DNA of 64,000 nucleotides from assembly GCF_900182695.1 (NCBI RefSeq), contig NZ_FXTK01000012.1, forward strand, positions 1 through 64,000, given 5' to 3'. Position 1 is the stretch's first letter, and each line of letters begins with the position of its first letter. This stretch comes from Paracoccus laeviglucosivorans. GTDB lineage: Bacteria > Pseudomonadota > Alphaproteobacteria > Rhodobacterales > Rhodobacteraceae. The position numbers were made by a program, and so were the translations under genes. Below are positions 51,016-59,837 of this stretch, piece after piece. The notes beneath the pieces are model-generated. The model was not told where the DNA came from. It did not search any database and saw only the letters and a program-made list of their open reading frames with translations.

Positions 51016-52389
51016 ATGCTAAGTAATTCGCTGATCGAACTGGACCGCGCGCATCTTGTCCATCCCGTCGCCTCGTGGCGCGGCCATGAAAAGACCGGGG
51101 CGCGGATGCTGGTTTCCGCCAAGGGCGCGACGGTGACGGATGCGCAAGGCCATCAGCTTCTGGACGGTTTCGCGGGGCTTTGGTGCGTGAATGCGGGTTA
51201 TGGCCATGAATCGGTGATCGAGGCGGCGACCAAACAACTGCGCGAATTGCCCTATGCGACCGGGTATTTCAGCCTTGGATCGGAACCCGCCGCACGTCTG
51301 GCGGCGCGCCTGGCCGAACATGCGCCGGGCGACCTGAACCATGTCTATTTCACGTTGGGCGGTTCGGACGCGGTGGACAGCACAGTGCGTTTCGCGCGCT
51401 ATTACTGGCATTCGCGCGGGATGGCGCAGCGCGATCAGTTCATCTCGGTCGCGAATGGCTATCACGGGTCATCGACCGTGGGCGCGGGTCTGACGGCGCT
51501 TCCGGTCTTTCATGCGGGCTTCGGAATGCCCTTGGACTGGCAGCACAAGATTTCGTCGCACTATGCCTATCGCAATCCGGTGGGAACGGACCCGCAGGCG
51601 ATCATCGACGCCTCGGTCGCGGAACTGCGCGCCAAGATCGAAGAAATCGGCCCCGACCGCGTGGCAGCGTTCTATATTGAGCCGATCCAGGGCTCGGGTG
51701 GCGTGATCGTGCCGCCCAAGGGCTGGGTCTCGGCGATGCACGCGGTCTGCAAGGAACACGACATCCTGTTCGTCGCGGATGAGGTCATCACTGGCTTTGG
51801 CCGCACCGGCCCGGTCTTTGCCAGTATCGAGGAAGGCATCGTGCCAGACATGATGACCACGGCCAAGGGCCTGACTTCGGGCTATGTGCCGATGGGCGCG
51901 GTGTTCCTGTCGGATGGGGTCTATAACACCATCGCGGATGGCGCGGGGGCGGCGGCGGTGGGCCACGGCTATACCTATTCCGCCCATCCGGTCAGCGCCG
52001 CCGTGGGTCTGGCCGTGCTGGACCTTTACGAAGGCGGGCTGTTCGACAATGGCGTCAGGATGGGACAGCGCCTGATGGCCGGCCTGCAATCGCTGCAAGA
52101 TCACCCGCTGGTCGGCGATGTGCGCGGCCGCGGTATGCTGGCCGCGATCGAGATGGTGGTGGACAAGGACAAAAAGACGCCGCTGCCCGCCGCCGCCGCG
52201 CCTGCCGTTCGTGTCTTTGACCGCGCATGGGACAATGGCCTTGTCGTGCGCGCCTTTGCCCAAGGGGTCATCGGCTACGCGCCCCCCCTGTGCTGCACCG
52301 AGGCCGAGATCGACGCCATCGTCGAACGCACCCGCCTGTCGCTGGATCAGACGCTGGCCGATCCCGATGTGCGCGCGGCGATGGCCTGA
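51016..52389 (+). CDS. Class III omega-aminotransferase (putrescine/4-aminobutyrate:pyruvate type)
   Basis: A 457-residue PLP enzyme. The Schiff-base lysine is Lys284 in TTAKGLTSGYVPMGAVFLS, and the Asp contacting PLP is in FVADEVITGFGRTG. The WHSRGMAQRDQFISVANGYHG region binds the phosphate. The sequence pattern (KGLTSGY, FNGYHGSST) is that of SpuC-like or omega-amino-acid:pyruvate transaminases, which use pyruvate as acceptor, rather than GabT. It converts putrescine, GABA or a related omega-amine to an aldehyde, the substrate of the upstream dehydrogenase. It abuts the reductase gene by a shared base. Confidence 0.91.
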   Translation: MLSNSLIELDRAHLVHPVASWRGHEKTGARMLVSAKGATVTDAQGHQLLDGFAGLWCVNAGYGHESVIEAATKQLRELPYATGYFSLGSEPAARLAARLAEHAPGDLNHVYFTLGGSDAVDSTVRFARYYWHSRGMAQRDQFISVANGYHGSSTVGAGLTALPVFHAGFGMPLDWQHKISSHYAYRNPVGTDPQAIIDASVAELRAKIEEIGPDRVAAFYIEPIQGSGGVIVPPKGWVSAMHAVCKEHDILFVADEVITGFGRTGPVFASIEEGIVPDMMTTAKGLTSGYVPMGAVFLSDGVYNTIADGAGAAAVGHGYTYSAHPVSAAVGLAVLDLYEGGLFDNGVRMGQRLMAGLQSLQDHPLVGDVRGRGMLAAIEMVVDKDKKTPLPAAAAPAVRVFDRAWDNGLVVRAFAQGVIGYAPPLCCTEAEIDAIVERTRLSLDQTLADPDVRAAMA

Positions 52390-53297
52390 TGGCGGTCCTG
52401 TTTCTATCCGATGCCGCGCGGGGCGAGATTTTCCGCGCGGCCTTCGCCAAGGCCCTGCCCGATGTGGAATTCCATGTCGGTCAGGCGCCGGACCCGGCTG
52501 CCGTGCGCTGGATCGTCAGCTGGACCGCGCCCGACCTGAGCCTTTATCCCAATCTTGAGCTGATCTTTTCGACGGGTGCCGGTGTGGATCAGTTCGATCT
52601 GACCACGATCCCGCCGCAGGTCGGCATCGTGCGGATGCTGGACGCGCATATCGGCCAGCAGATGTGCGAATATGTCGTCATGGCGACCCTTGCCCTGCAT
52701 CGCGACCTGCCGGTCTATCTGGCACGGCAGGCGCGTGGCGAGTGGCAGGAATCGCGCAACGTGCCCGCCAGCCAGCGCCGCGTCGGCGTGATGGGTCTGG
52801 GCCAGTTGGGCCAGGCCGTGCTGGAGGCGCTGCGCCCGCTGGGGTTCCGGCTGTCGGGATACAACCGCTCGGCCCGGCAGATCTCGGGGGTGGATTGCTT
52901 CACCGACCTGCAAGCCTTTTTGGCGCAGACCGATATCCTGATCTGTCTGATGCCGTTGACCGACCAGACGCGCGGCATTCTGGATGCGCGACTGTTCGCC
53001 GCCCTGCCGCAAGGCGCAAGGTTGGTCCATGTCGGGCGGGGCGCGCAACTGGTGACGGATGACCTGATCGCCGCGCTGGACAGCGGGCATCTGGCCGCAG
53101 CCATGCTTGACGTGACGAACCCGGAACCTTTGCCGCCGGACGCCCCAGTCTGGCATCATCCGGGTGTGATCGTAACACCGCATATCGCATCGCGGACTGA
53201 CGACCATACCGGCGCGGCTCATGTCGTCGCAGGCGTGACGGCGTGTCTGACAGGGGCAGAGATTCCCGGCCTGACCGATCGCCTGAAGGGCTACTGA
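52389..53297 (+). CDS. ghrA: Glyoxylate/hydroxypyruvate reductase A-like
   Basis: A 302-residue D-2-hydroxyacid dehydrogenase of the GhrA subgroup. The Rossmann motif is GVMGLGQLGQAV (about residues 135-146). The catalytic set is Arg in HVGRGAQL, Glu in VTNPEPLP and His in VTPHIASR. The substrate loop STGAGVDQFD is typical of GhrA. It reduces glyoxylate or hydroxypyruvate with NADPH. It closes the 39.6-53.3 kb run and starts one base before the aminotransferase stop ends (ATGA-like), so it is coupled. A glyoxylate- or hydroxypyruvate-forming step upstream is suggested. Confidence 0.88.
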   Translation: MAVLFLSDAARGEIFRAAFAKALPDVEFHVGQAPDPAAVRWIVSWTAPDLSLYPNLELIFSTGAGVDQFDLTTIPPQVGIVRMLDAHIGQQMCEYVVMATLALHRDLPVYLARQARGEWQESRNVPASQRRVGVMGLGQLGQAVLEALRPLGFRLSGYNRSARQISGVDCFTDLQAFLAQTDILICLMPLTDQTRGILDARLFAALPQGARLVHVGRGAQLVTDDLIAALDSGHLAAAMLDVTNPEPLPPDAPVWHHPGVIVTPHIASRTDDHTGAAHVVAGVTACLTGAEIPGLTDRLKGY

Positions 53298-53394
53298 AAC
53301 CGTCCCGTCTGCTGGGGCCATTGCGCGGCTTGAAGAATTTCCGACAGTTCATTGGCCCGCAGCGGGGCTGGCAAAACCCCATGCACTGTAACAC

Positions 53395-53455
53395 TGACAT
53401 AGCTAATCTATGTCATATCGGCCCGCTTGACGGTTCCCCGAAAGCAGCTTTCGGG
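53395..53455. promoter_or_regulatory. Two inverted repeats in the spacer between ghrA and the siderophore ATPase gene
   Basis: TGACATAG (53395-53402) and CTATGTCA (53408-53415) flank CTAAT. Twenty-two bases on, CCCGAAAG (53437-53444) and CTTTCGGG (53448-53455) flank CAG. They lie in the 228-bp convergent spacer and may be termination structures for the two converging transcripts. Neither has a clear T-tract. No gene is seen in the rest of the spacer. Confidence 0.4.
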
Positions 53456-53525
53456 CAAGCATGAACCAGAAGATTGTGCATTCACGATTGGAGGGTCGCC
53501 ATGCATCTGTTTCAGATGCCCTTGC

Positions 53526-54332
53526 TCAGCCCGTCTTCGCCATGCGATGCCGCCCCAAGGGCAACATGATCGGCCGTCCCGAGGTCGGATCGGCAATAAC
53601 CCGGCTTTCAAGGCCAAAGACGTGGCGCACATTCGCCTCGGTCAACACATCCGCGGGGGGGCCAGATGCAAAGATGCGTCCGCCCGCCATCGCGACAAGA
53701 TGATCGGCGTAGCGTGCGGCAAGGTTCAGGTCGTGCAGCACCATCACGATGGTCGTGCCGCGCTGTTGGTTCAGATCGATCAGCAGATCCAGCACCTCGA
53801 CCTGATGACTGATGTCCAGAAACGTCGTCGGCTCGTCCAGCAGCAGCACCTGCGTCTGCTGCGCCAAAGCCATGGCGATCCAGACCCGCTGACGCTGGCC
53901 ACCGGACAATTCGTCCACCGGACGCTCGGCCAGTTCCACGATATTTGTCGCCTCAAGCGCCTGCGCCACCGCTTCGTCATCCTTGCGACCCCAGCGTGAG
54001 ATCATGCCATGATGCGGATGCCGCCCGCGGCTGACCAGATCGGCGACGGTGATGCCTTCCGGGGCGATGGGCGACTGGGGCAGCAAGCCCAGCACCTGCG
54101 CCAACTGCCGAGGCGCGGTGCGGTGGATAGACTTGCCGTCCAGCAGCACCTGCCCGTGGCGCGGTGGCAGCAGGCGCGACATGGTGCGCAGCAGGGTCGA
54201 TTTGCCGCAGGCGTTCGCGCCCACGATGACGGTGATCTGACCGGGCGGAACCTGAAAATCCAGCCCTTCGAGAATGATCGTATCGGCATAGCCCGCAGAC
54301 AGCTGATGGGCGGACAGGGAATGTTTGGTCAT
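53526..54332 (-). CDS. Iron-siderophore ABC transporter ATP-binding protein (FepC/FhuC-like)
   Basis: A 268-residue ATPase. Walker A is GANACGKST (residues 38-46), signature LSGGQRQRVWIAMALAQ, Walker B VLLLDEPTTFLD and switch His in MVLHDLN. The LGLLPQSPIAPEGITVADLV stretch is the FecE/FepC-type Q-loop region. It is the last gene of a four-gene operon with two FecCD permeases and a binding protein. Confidence 0.93.
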   Translation of the reverse strand: MTKHSLSAHQLSAGYADTIILEGLDFQVPPGQITVIVGANACGKSTLLRTMSRLLPPRHGQVLLDGKSIHRTAPRQLAQVLGLLPQSPIAPEGITVADLVSRGRHPHHGMISRWGRKDDEAVAQALEATNIVELAERPVDELSGGQRQRVWIAMALAQQTQVLLLDEPTTFLDISHQVEVLDLLIDLNQQRGTTIVMVLHDLNLAARYADHLVAMAGGRIFASGPPADVLTEANVRHVFGLESRVIADPTSGRPIMLPLGRHRMAKTG

Positions 54333-54337
54333 GACGT

Positions 54338-55366
54338 TCAGGCTCCGCTGCGATGGGCGCGCACGATCAGGAAAATCAGATAGGGCGCGCCAAGTGCCCC
54401 GGTGACGACGCCGACTGGGTAGCGGCTGGGCAGCAGGAACTGCCCGACGTAATCGCCCGCCAGAACCAGCACTGCGCCGACCAGCGCCGCAGGGATCAGC
54501 AGTGAGCCTTCGCTGCCAAAGATCCGCGCGGCAATCGGGGCCGACAGAAAGGCCACGAAAGCGATCGGTCCGGTCACCGCGGTTGCAACCGCGATCAGCC
54601 CGACGGCCGCGATGATGACCATGACGCGCGTGCGGGTCACATGCGTTCCAAGGGCAGCGGCGCTGTCATCGCCCAGCCGCAGCGCCTGCAAATCGCGCGA
54701 GCGGCTCATGAGCAGCCCACCAAAGATCAGCAATGAGATCAGGATCGGCAAAGACTGCCCCAGCCGCGCGCCGTTGACGCTTCCGGTCAGCCAGCGCATC
54801 GCCTCTTGCAAGTCCCAGGCGGGGGCGCGGACCAGAACGTATGAGATGAAGCTGTCCAGCATGGCCGAAACCCCGATGCCCACAAGGATCAGCCGCGCGC
54901 CTGCCACGCCGTTGCGCCACGACAGGCCATAGATCGTCAGCGCAACCCCCAGGCCCGCTGCGACGGCAAAGATCGACACCGCAGCGCCGTCCAGCCGCAA
55001 GACCACGATGGCAAAGACCGCAGCCGCACTTGCACCCGAACTGATACCGATGATGTCGGGGCTGGCCAGCGGGTTGCGCAGCATGATCTGGAACGCCGCA
55101 CCGCCAAGGCCAAAGCTTAGCCCCGCCAGCACGGCCAGCACCGCACGCGGCAGCCGCAACTGGCCCACGGTGAATGTCGCGCCCGGCACATCGTGACCCA
55201 TCAGCACGCGGATCACGTCGCCCGGCGGTGTGAACGACTGGCCCAGCATCAATGTCAGCGCAAATCCCGTAACCAGCAGCGCCAGCAAGGCCAGCACGAC
55301 CCGCGCGCGCCTGCGGACGCGGCGGATACGGCCGGCGGCAACGATATCGACCGAGGCCATGCTCAT
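54338..55366 (-). CDS. Iron-siderophore ABC transporter permease (FecCD family, second subunit)
   Basis: A 342-residue inner-membrane protein with about nine hydrophobic segments, as in BtuC/FepG. Landmarks are GLSFGLGGAAFQIMLRNPLASPDIIGISSGA and the C-terminal GEYVGQFLLP-like GDYVGQFLLPSRYPVGVVTGALGAPYLIFLI segment. It pairs with the upstream permease, overlapping it by 4 bp. The ATPase gene starts 5 bp after its stop. Confidence 0.92.
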   Translation of the reverse strand: MSMASVDIVAAGRIRRVRRRARVVLALLALLVTGFALTLMLGQSFTPPGDVIRVLMGHDVPGATFTVGQLRLPRAVLAVLAGLSFGLGGAAFQIMLRNPLASPDIIGISSGASAAAVFAIVVLRLDGAAVSIFAVAAGLGVALTIYGLSWRNGVAGARLILVGIGVSAMLDSFISYVLVRAPAWDLQEAMRWLTGSVNGARLGQSLPILISLLIFGGLLMSRSRDLQALRLGDDSAAALGTHVTRTRVMVIIAAVGLIAVATAVTGPIAFVAFLSAPIAARIFGSEGSLLIPAALVGAVLVLAGDYVGQFLLPSRYPVGVVTGALGAPYLIFLIVRAHRSGA

Positions 55367-56385
55367 AATTCGCGGACCTTCTGACGGCGGACGATCCAGA
55401 TAAAGAACGGCGCGCCGATAAAGGCGGTGACGATGCCAACGTCCAGTTCATTCGGCCGCGCGATCAGGCGGCCCGCAATATCGGCGCAGGTCAGCAGCGC
55501 CGCGCCCACCAGCGCCGAAAACGGCAACAGCCAGCGGTGATCGACCCCGAAGAGCAGGCGGCACAGATGCGGCACGATCAGCCCGACAAAGCCGATGGGA
55601 CCGCAGATCGCCGTGGTCGCTCCGCATAGTAGGATCGCTCCCAATGCGGCCATGGCGCGGGCCAGTGCCACACGCTCGCCCAGGCCCGCCGCCAATTCAT
55701 CGCCCAGGGCCAGCGAATTCAGCTTGCGGGCCGTTGCCATGCTGATCAGGAACCCCGCCACAAGGAATGGCAGCACCACCGACAGTCGGGCGAATGTGGC
55801 GCCGCCCACACCGCCGACCTGCCATTGGCGGATGCCGCCCGCGATGTCGCCCCGTGTCAGCACCACAGCGATTACCAGCGATGCGAACGCGACCGAGGTG
55901 GCGACCCCCGCCAGCGCCAGCTTCAGCGGCGTGGCCCCACCGCGCCCCAGCGAGCCGATCACGTACACAAAGACCGCAGTGAACCCCGCCCCAAGGATCG
56001 CGACCCAGATATAGGCGTTGGCGGTGGTAATGCCGAACCACGCCACACCCACGGCAATCGCCAGCGATGCGCCCATGTTCACGCCAAGAATGCCCGGATC
56101 GGCCAGCGGATTGCGGGTGATGCCCTGCATGATCGCGCCCGACAGCCCCAGCGCAGCCCCAGCCAGCAAGGCCATCAGCGTGCGCGGGATACGCGCTGCA
56201 ACCGCCGCTTGCCCCACCGTATCGACCCGGCCCGCCAGCGCCGCCCAGATCTCGGACCACGAAACCGATCGTGTGCCGATTGCGACGGACCCTGCGCACA
56301 AGGCGACCAGCACAGCCAGAACCAGCGCCAGCCAGAAGACCCGGCTGCGGCTGGACCGCAAAACCAGCGCCGCGTCAGTTGCCAT
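55363..56385 (-). CDS. Iron-siderophore ABC transporter permease (FecCD family, first subunit)
   Basis: A 340-residue inner-membrane protein of the FecCD family. The hallmark ALLAGAALGLSGAIMQGITRNPLADPGILGVN-like stretch (about residues 68-99) and the cytoplasmic coupling Gly-rich loop IGFVGLIVPHLCRLL are present. The ATG at 56385 is chosen; it overlaps the binding-protein stop by 11 bp. Upstream in-frame residues belong to that gene's reverse-frame shadow and look non-natural. Confidence 0.92.
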   Translation of the reverse strand: MATDAALVLRSSRSRVFWLALVLAVLVALCAGSVAIGTRSVSWSEIWAALAGRVDTVGQAAVAARIPRTLMALLAGAALGLSGAIMQGITRNPLADPGILGVNMGASLAIAVGVAWFGITTANAYIWVAILGAGFTAVFVYVIGSLGRGGATPLKLALAGVATSVAFASLVIAVVLTRGDIAGGIRQWQVGGVGGATFARLSVVLPFLVAGFLISMATARKLNSLALGDELAAGLGERVALARAMAALGAILLCGATTAICGPIGFVGLIVPHLCRLLFGVDHRWLLPFSALVGAALLTCADIAGRLIARPNELDVGIVTAFIGAPFFIWIVRRQKVREL

Positions 56386-57373
56386 CGGACTTGCGCGCAG
56401 CCTTGGCCAGCAGATCGACGTAATCGTCCAGCACCCATGAAATCGAAAGCGGTGTCGGGTTCGAGGCCGTGCCCACCGGATCGCTGCCCAGCATGACCAG
56501 ACCATCATTCGCGACCGCAGGCATATGCGCCATCAGCGGATCGGCCTTGAGCGCGTCGAACAGCGCCTTGCTGCCATAGGTCACGACGACATCCACGTCG
56601 TCGAACGCATCGATCCGCTCGGCGCTGATCCCGCCCGAGAATTGACCGGGTTGCGTCGCCTGAACCACGCTTTTGGGCGAGGTAAGACCCAGATCGGCAA
56701 AGAATTTCACCCGCGTATCGTTGGCCGTGTAGAAATTCACCCGGCTAAGGTCGGTCGTATCCAGATGCGTGATGAACATGGCGGATTTGCCGCGCAGCTC
56801 GGGGTGCTTGGCGACGCTGGCCTCGATCTCGCCTTCGATCCGGGTGATCAGGGCATCGCCCTCGGCCGCCATACCAAGGCCCGCGCTGTTCATGCGGATC
56901 GTGTCGCGCCAGTCGGTCGCCCATGCGCTGTCGGGATAGGCGATGACCGGGGCAATCTGGCTAAGCGTGTCGTAATCAGCCTGCGTCAGTCCGGAATATG
57001 CGGCAAGGATAACATCGGGACGGGTCGCGGCCACCGCTTCGAAGTCGATGCCGTCGCCTTCGTCGAACAGAACGGGCTTGTCGCCGCCCAGTTCGGCCAG
57101 TTTTTCCGACACCCAAGGCAGCATACCATCGCCATCGTCATCGCCGAAATTCGCAGCGGCCATGCCGACCGGGACGATACCCAAAGCCAGCGGAACTTCG
57201 TGATTGGCCCAGGCGACAGTCGCCACCCGCTCAGGTTTCTGCGTCAGAACGGTCGTGCCAAGCGCGTGCTTGATCGTCACCGGATAGGTAGTCGCATCAT
57301 CCGCCCATACCGGCGCGGCAAGCATCAAGGGCAGGCACAAGGCCGCTAGTTTCGCGGCGTGACGAATGGGCAT
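56375..57373 (-). CDS. Iron-siderophore ABC transporter substrate-binding protein
   Basis: A 332-residue periplasmic protein of the FepB/FecB class (helical-linker binding fold). A signal peptide covers about residues 1-24 (ending APVWA). Mature landmarks are HALGTTVLTQKPERVATVAWANHEVPLALGI and the RPDVILAAYSGLTQADYDTLSQIAPV region. It ends SWVLDDYVDLLAKAA. It carries the ferric siderophore from the outer-membrane receptor to the FecCD permeases. It is divergent from the TonB receptor gene across a 335-bp spacer. Confidence 0.92.
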   Translation of the reverse strand: MPIRHAAKLAALCLPLMLAAPVWADDATTYPVTIKHALGTTVLTQKPERVATVAWANHEVPLALGIVPVGMAAANFGDDDGDGMLPWVSEKLAELGGDKPVLFDEGDGIDFEAVAATRPDVILAAYSGLTQADYDTLSQIAPVIAYPDSAWATDWRDTIRMNSAGLGMAAEGDALITRIEGEIEASVAKHPELRGKSAMFITHLDTTDLSRVNFYTANDTRVKFFADLGLTSPKSVVQATQPGQFSGGISAERIDAFDDVDVVVTYGSKALFDALKADPLMAHMPAVANDGLVMLGSDPVGTASNPTPLSISWVLDDYVDLLAKAARKSDGN

Positions 57374-57708
57374 CTGAAGGCTCCCATGACGGATTTGTGC
57401 CGGGCTTTCCAGTTTCGAGTGCGTGCGTCAACCTGCGCTTGGATAAAAACCACCTAAAACTGTCGATTTCCGCAGATTCCGACAAAAAACCTTGGATTCT
57501 TCAAGACAGCACATCGTTGAAGGGCTACGAGGCGCGGGAATGATACCGGACCATTTGCGCCGCCATCGTCGCCCGCACCCAAATCGGGGCTGTCGGGCGG
57601 GCAGCGCAGATGGGTTCGCCATCATCGGGCACGCCAATGGACTTTGCGTTTCGCATTAACGCCGCCAGCCAGCCCCTGTCAAAAGATGAACATTGTGGAA
57701 CTTGAACC
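57374..57708. other. Divergent spacer between siderophore-binding protein and TonB receptor genes
   Basis: A 335-bp region without a supportable gene. It should carry both iron-regulated promoters. I see no clear Fur, Irr or RirA box. The only symmetric element noticed is TGTCG (57461-57465) and CGACA (57480-57484), enclosing GATTTCCG/AGATTCCG half-repeats. It is a weak candidate for binding by the AraC-type regulator encoded at 59838-60734. Confidence 0.4.
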
Positions 57709-59799
57709 ATGCCCAAAAAACAATCCGCCCGCCGCGCCGGGACGACGGGGACCAATTTCGCTAAGGCAGCATTGCTGGGTTGCACCGCAATTGCGCTGAT
57801 CCCAGCCGCAGCTATCGCGCAACAGGCACAACCGGTTGTGCTGGATCAGGTCGTGATCGAAACCGTTGCGGGCGATGACGACGCGAATTCCATCGTTGCG
57901 ACCACGACCACGGCAGGCAGCAAGATGCCCACCGACATTCTGGACCTGCCCGCATCGGTTTCAGTCATTACCTCCAAGGACATTCAGATGCGCGGCGCCA
58001 GCACGGCCGAGGAAGTGCTGCGCTACAGCGCCGGTGTCGTCTCGGACTTCTATGGCGGCGATGACCGTTTCGACTATTACAAGGTCCGCGGCTTTGACGC
58101 CTCGGTGTTCCGCGACGGCCTGCCCATGCAAAAGGCGTTTGGCGGCATCCGCGAGGATACATTTGCCTATGAGCGGGTCGAGATCGTCAAGGGCGGCAAC
58201 TCGACGATTTCCGGCCCGTCCGAACCCGGCGGCATGGTCAACTACGTCACCAAGCTGCCGCGCACCATGCGCTTTGGCGAGGTCTATGCCACGGTCGGAT
58301 CGTTCAATCATGCCGAGGTCGGTGTCGATTTCGGCGACAACCTTACCAGCGATTCCACCCTGTCCTATCGCCTGACGGCCCGCGTGCAGAAATCCGACAA
58401 GGAGCTGGATTACAGCAAGGACGACGCAACGCTGGTCATGGGCGGCCTGACATGGCGGCCCAGCGACGCAACCAGCCTTAGCCTTGTCGTGGAGCACATG
58501 AAGCGCGACGGCTCCAGCGGCTCGGGCTATCCCCAAGACACGGATTACGATCGCGACGTGTTCTTTGGTGAGCCGGACTTTAACTATGTGGACAATGAAC
58601 GCAATTCGGTCAGCGTCCTGTTCGACCACGATTTCGGCGGCGGGCTGAAACTGAATGCGAACCTGCGTTACAGTGACGAAGATCGCGGCTTCGGCTATGT
58701 CTATGTGGGCGACAGCCCGGCGACCGACCTGATCGACCGTTATTACTTCGCCTCGGCAGGGTCGTCCCATTCGCTGCTGGCAGATGCGAACCTGCAATAT
58801 GAACGCGACTTAGGCCAGATCCGCAGCCGGACGCTTGGCGGGGTGCAGTATCGCGACGAAACCTCGTCATCCAAAACGTGGTGGGCGCCCGCGCAAGGTC
58901 TTCCGGTGGGATCGGGTCCGATCTATTCGGGCGGTATCGATCTTGACACTCTGGACCCGATTTCGACGCAGGATAACGACGATCAGATCACCTCGCTTTA
59001 CGTCCAGCAGGAACTGACATTCGACGACCGCTTTATCGCGACCATTGGTCTGCGCAACGATTGGATGGACCTGACGCGCAATGGCACGGATGGCGAATTC
59101 AACAAGACCACCGGACGTTTCGGTCTGACCTATAAGGTCACGCCCGAAATCTCGACCTATTTCAGCTATTCTGAATCGGTCCTGCCCGCAGGTCTGACGG
59201 TCGAGCCGGAGGAAGGCGAACAGTATGAGCTGGGCGTGAAATACCGTCCGGCTGGCATGAACGCGCTGTTCACCGCTGCGGTCTATGATCTGAAAAAGAC
59301 CAACATCACCCGGACGGATGCAACGACGAACCCGCCCGTCCAACGCACGATCGGCGAAATCCGCGCACGTGGCCTGGAACTGGAAGCCCGCGCCGAACTT
59401 AGCCCGGTGCTGAACCTGACCGCATCCTATGCCTATACCGACACCGAGATTACCGATCGCTTGTCGGCCAATCAAGGTAATCAGCTGGCACTTGTGCCGC
59501 TGCATTCGGCCTCGGTCTGGGTGGATTACACGCTGGCCGGAAACGGCACGCGCGGCGATATGAATTTCGGCCTTGGCGCACGCTATACCGGCACGTCCTA
59601 TGGCGGCGACGACAATGCCAAGAAATATCCCGCAGCGATTATCTTCGACGCGGCTTACAGCTATGACGTGACCAAGGATACGTCGATGACGCTGAACGTC
59701 TCGAACCTGTTCGACGAAAAGCACGAACAGGCGGCATCGGGCGCGATTACGTATAATCCGGGTCGCGAAATCGGGCTGACGCTGCGCCGCACCTGGTGA
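57709..59799 (+). CDS. TonB-dependent siderophore receptor
   Basis: A 696-residue outer-membrane receptor. A signal peptide covers about residues 1-38 (ending AAAIAQ). The TonB-box-like start of the mature protein is PVVLDQVVIE. The plug domain (about 66-180) shows DLPASVSVITSKDIQMRGASTAEEVLRYSAG, followed by YKVRGFDASVFRDGL and the GGNSTISGPSEPGGMVNYVTK motif. The barrel runs to the C-terminus, which ends in an aromatic Trp as needed for outer-membrane insertion (GREIGLTLRRTW). Together with the divergent ABC genes it forms a full hydroxamate/catecholate-type siderophore import route. Siderophore identity is unknown. Confidence 0.93.
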   Translation: MPKKQSARRAGTTGTNFAKAALLGCTAIALIPAAAIAQQAQPVVLDQVVIETVAGDDDANSIVATTTTAGSKMPTDILDLPASVSVITSKDIQMRGASTAEEVLRYSAGVVSDFYGGDDRFDYYKVRGFDASVFRDGLPMQKAFGGIREDTFAYERVEIVKGGNSTISGPSEPGGMVNYVTKLPRTMRFGEVYATVGSFNHAEVGVDFGDNLTSDSTLSYRLTARVQKSDKELDYSKDDATLVMGGLTWRPSDATSLSLVVEHMKRDGSSGSGYPQDTDYDRDVFFGEPDFNYVDNERNSVSVLFDHDFGGGLKLNANLRYSDEDRGFGYVYVGDSPATDLIDRYYFASAGSSHSLLADANLQYERDLGQIRSRTLGGVQYRDETSSSKTWWAPAQGLPVGSGPIYSGGIDLDTLDPISTQDNDDQITSLYVQQELTFDDRFIATIGLRNDWMDLTRNGTDGEFNKTTGRFGLTYKVTPEISTYFSYSESVLPAGLTVEPEEGEQYELGVKYRPAGMNALFTAAVYDLKKTNITRTDATTNPPVQRTIGEIRARGLELEARAELSPVLNLTASYAYTDTEITDRLSANQGNQLALVPLHSASVWVDYTLAGNGTRGDMNFGLGARYTGTSYGGDDNAKKYPAAIIFDAAYSYDVTKDTSMTLNVSNLFDEKHEQAASGAITYNPGREIGLTLRRTW

Positions 59800-59807
59800 C
59801 ACCACCA

Positions 59808-59834
59808 GCCCCATCCGCCTGTAGCGGGTGGGGC
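59808..59834. terminator. Stem-loop between TonB receptor and AraC genes
   Basis: GCCCCATCCGC (59808-59818) pairs with GCGGGTGGGGC (59824-59834), an 11-bp stem with one G-T pair and a 5-nt loop, between convergent stop codons. A T-tract is lacking on both sides. Confidence 0.55.
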
Positions 59835-59837
59835 GTC

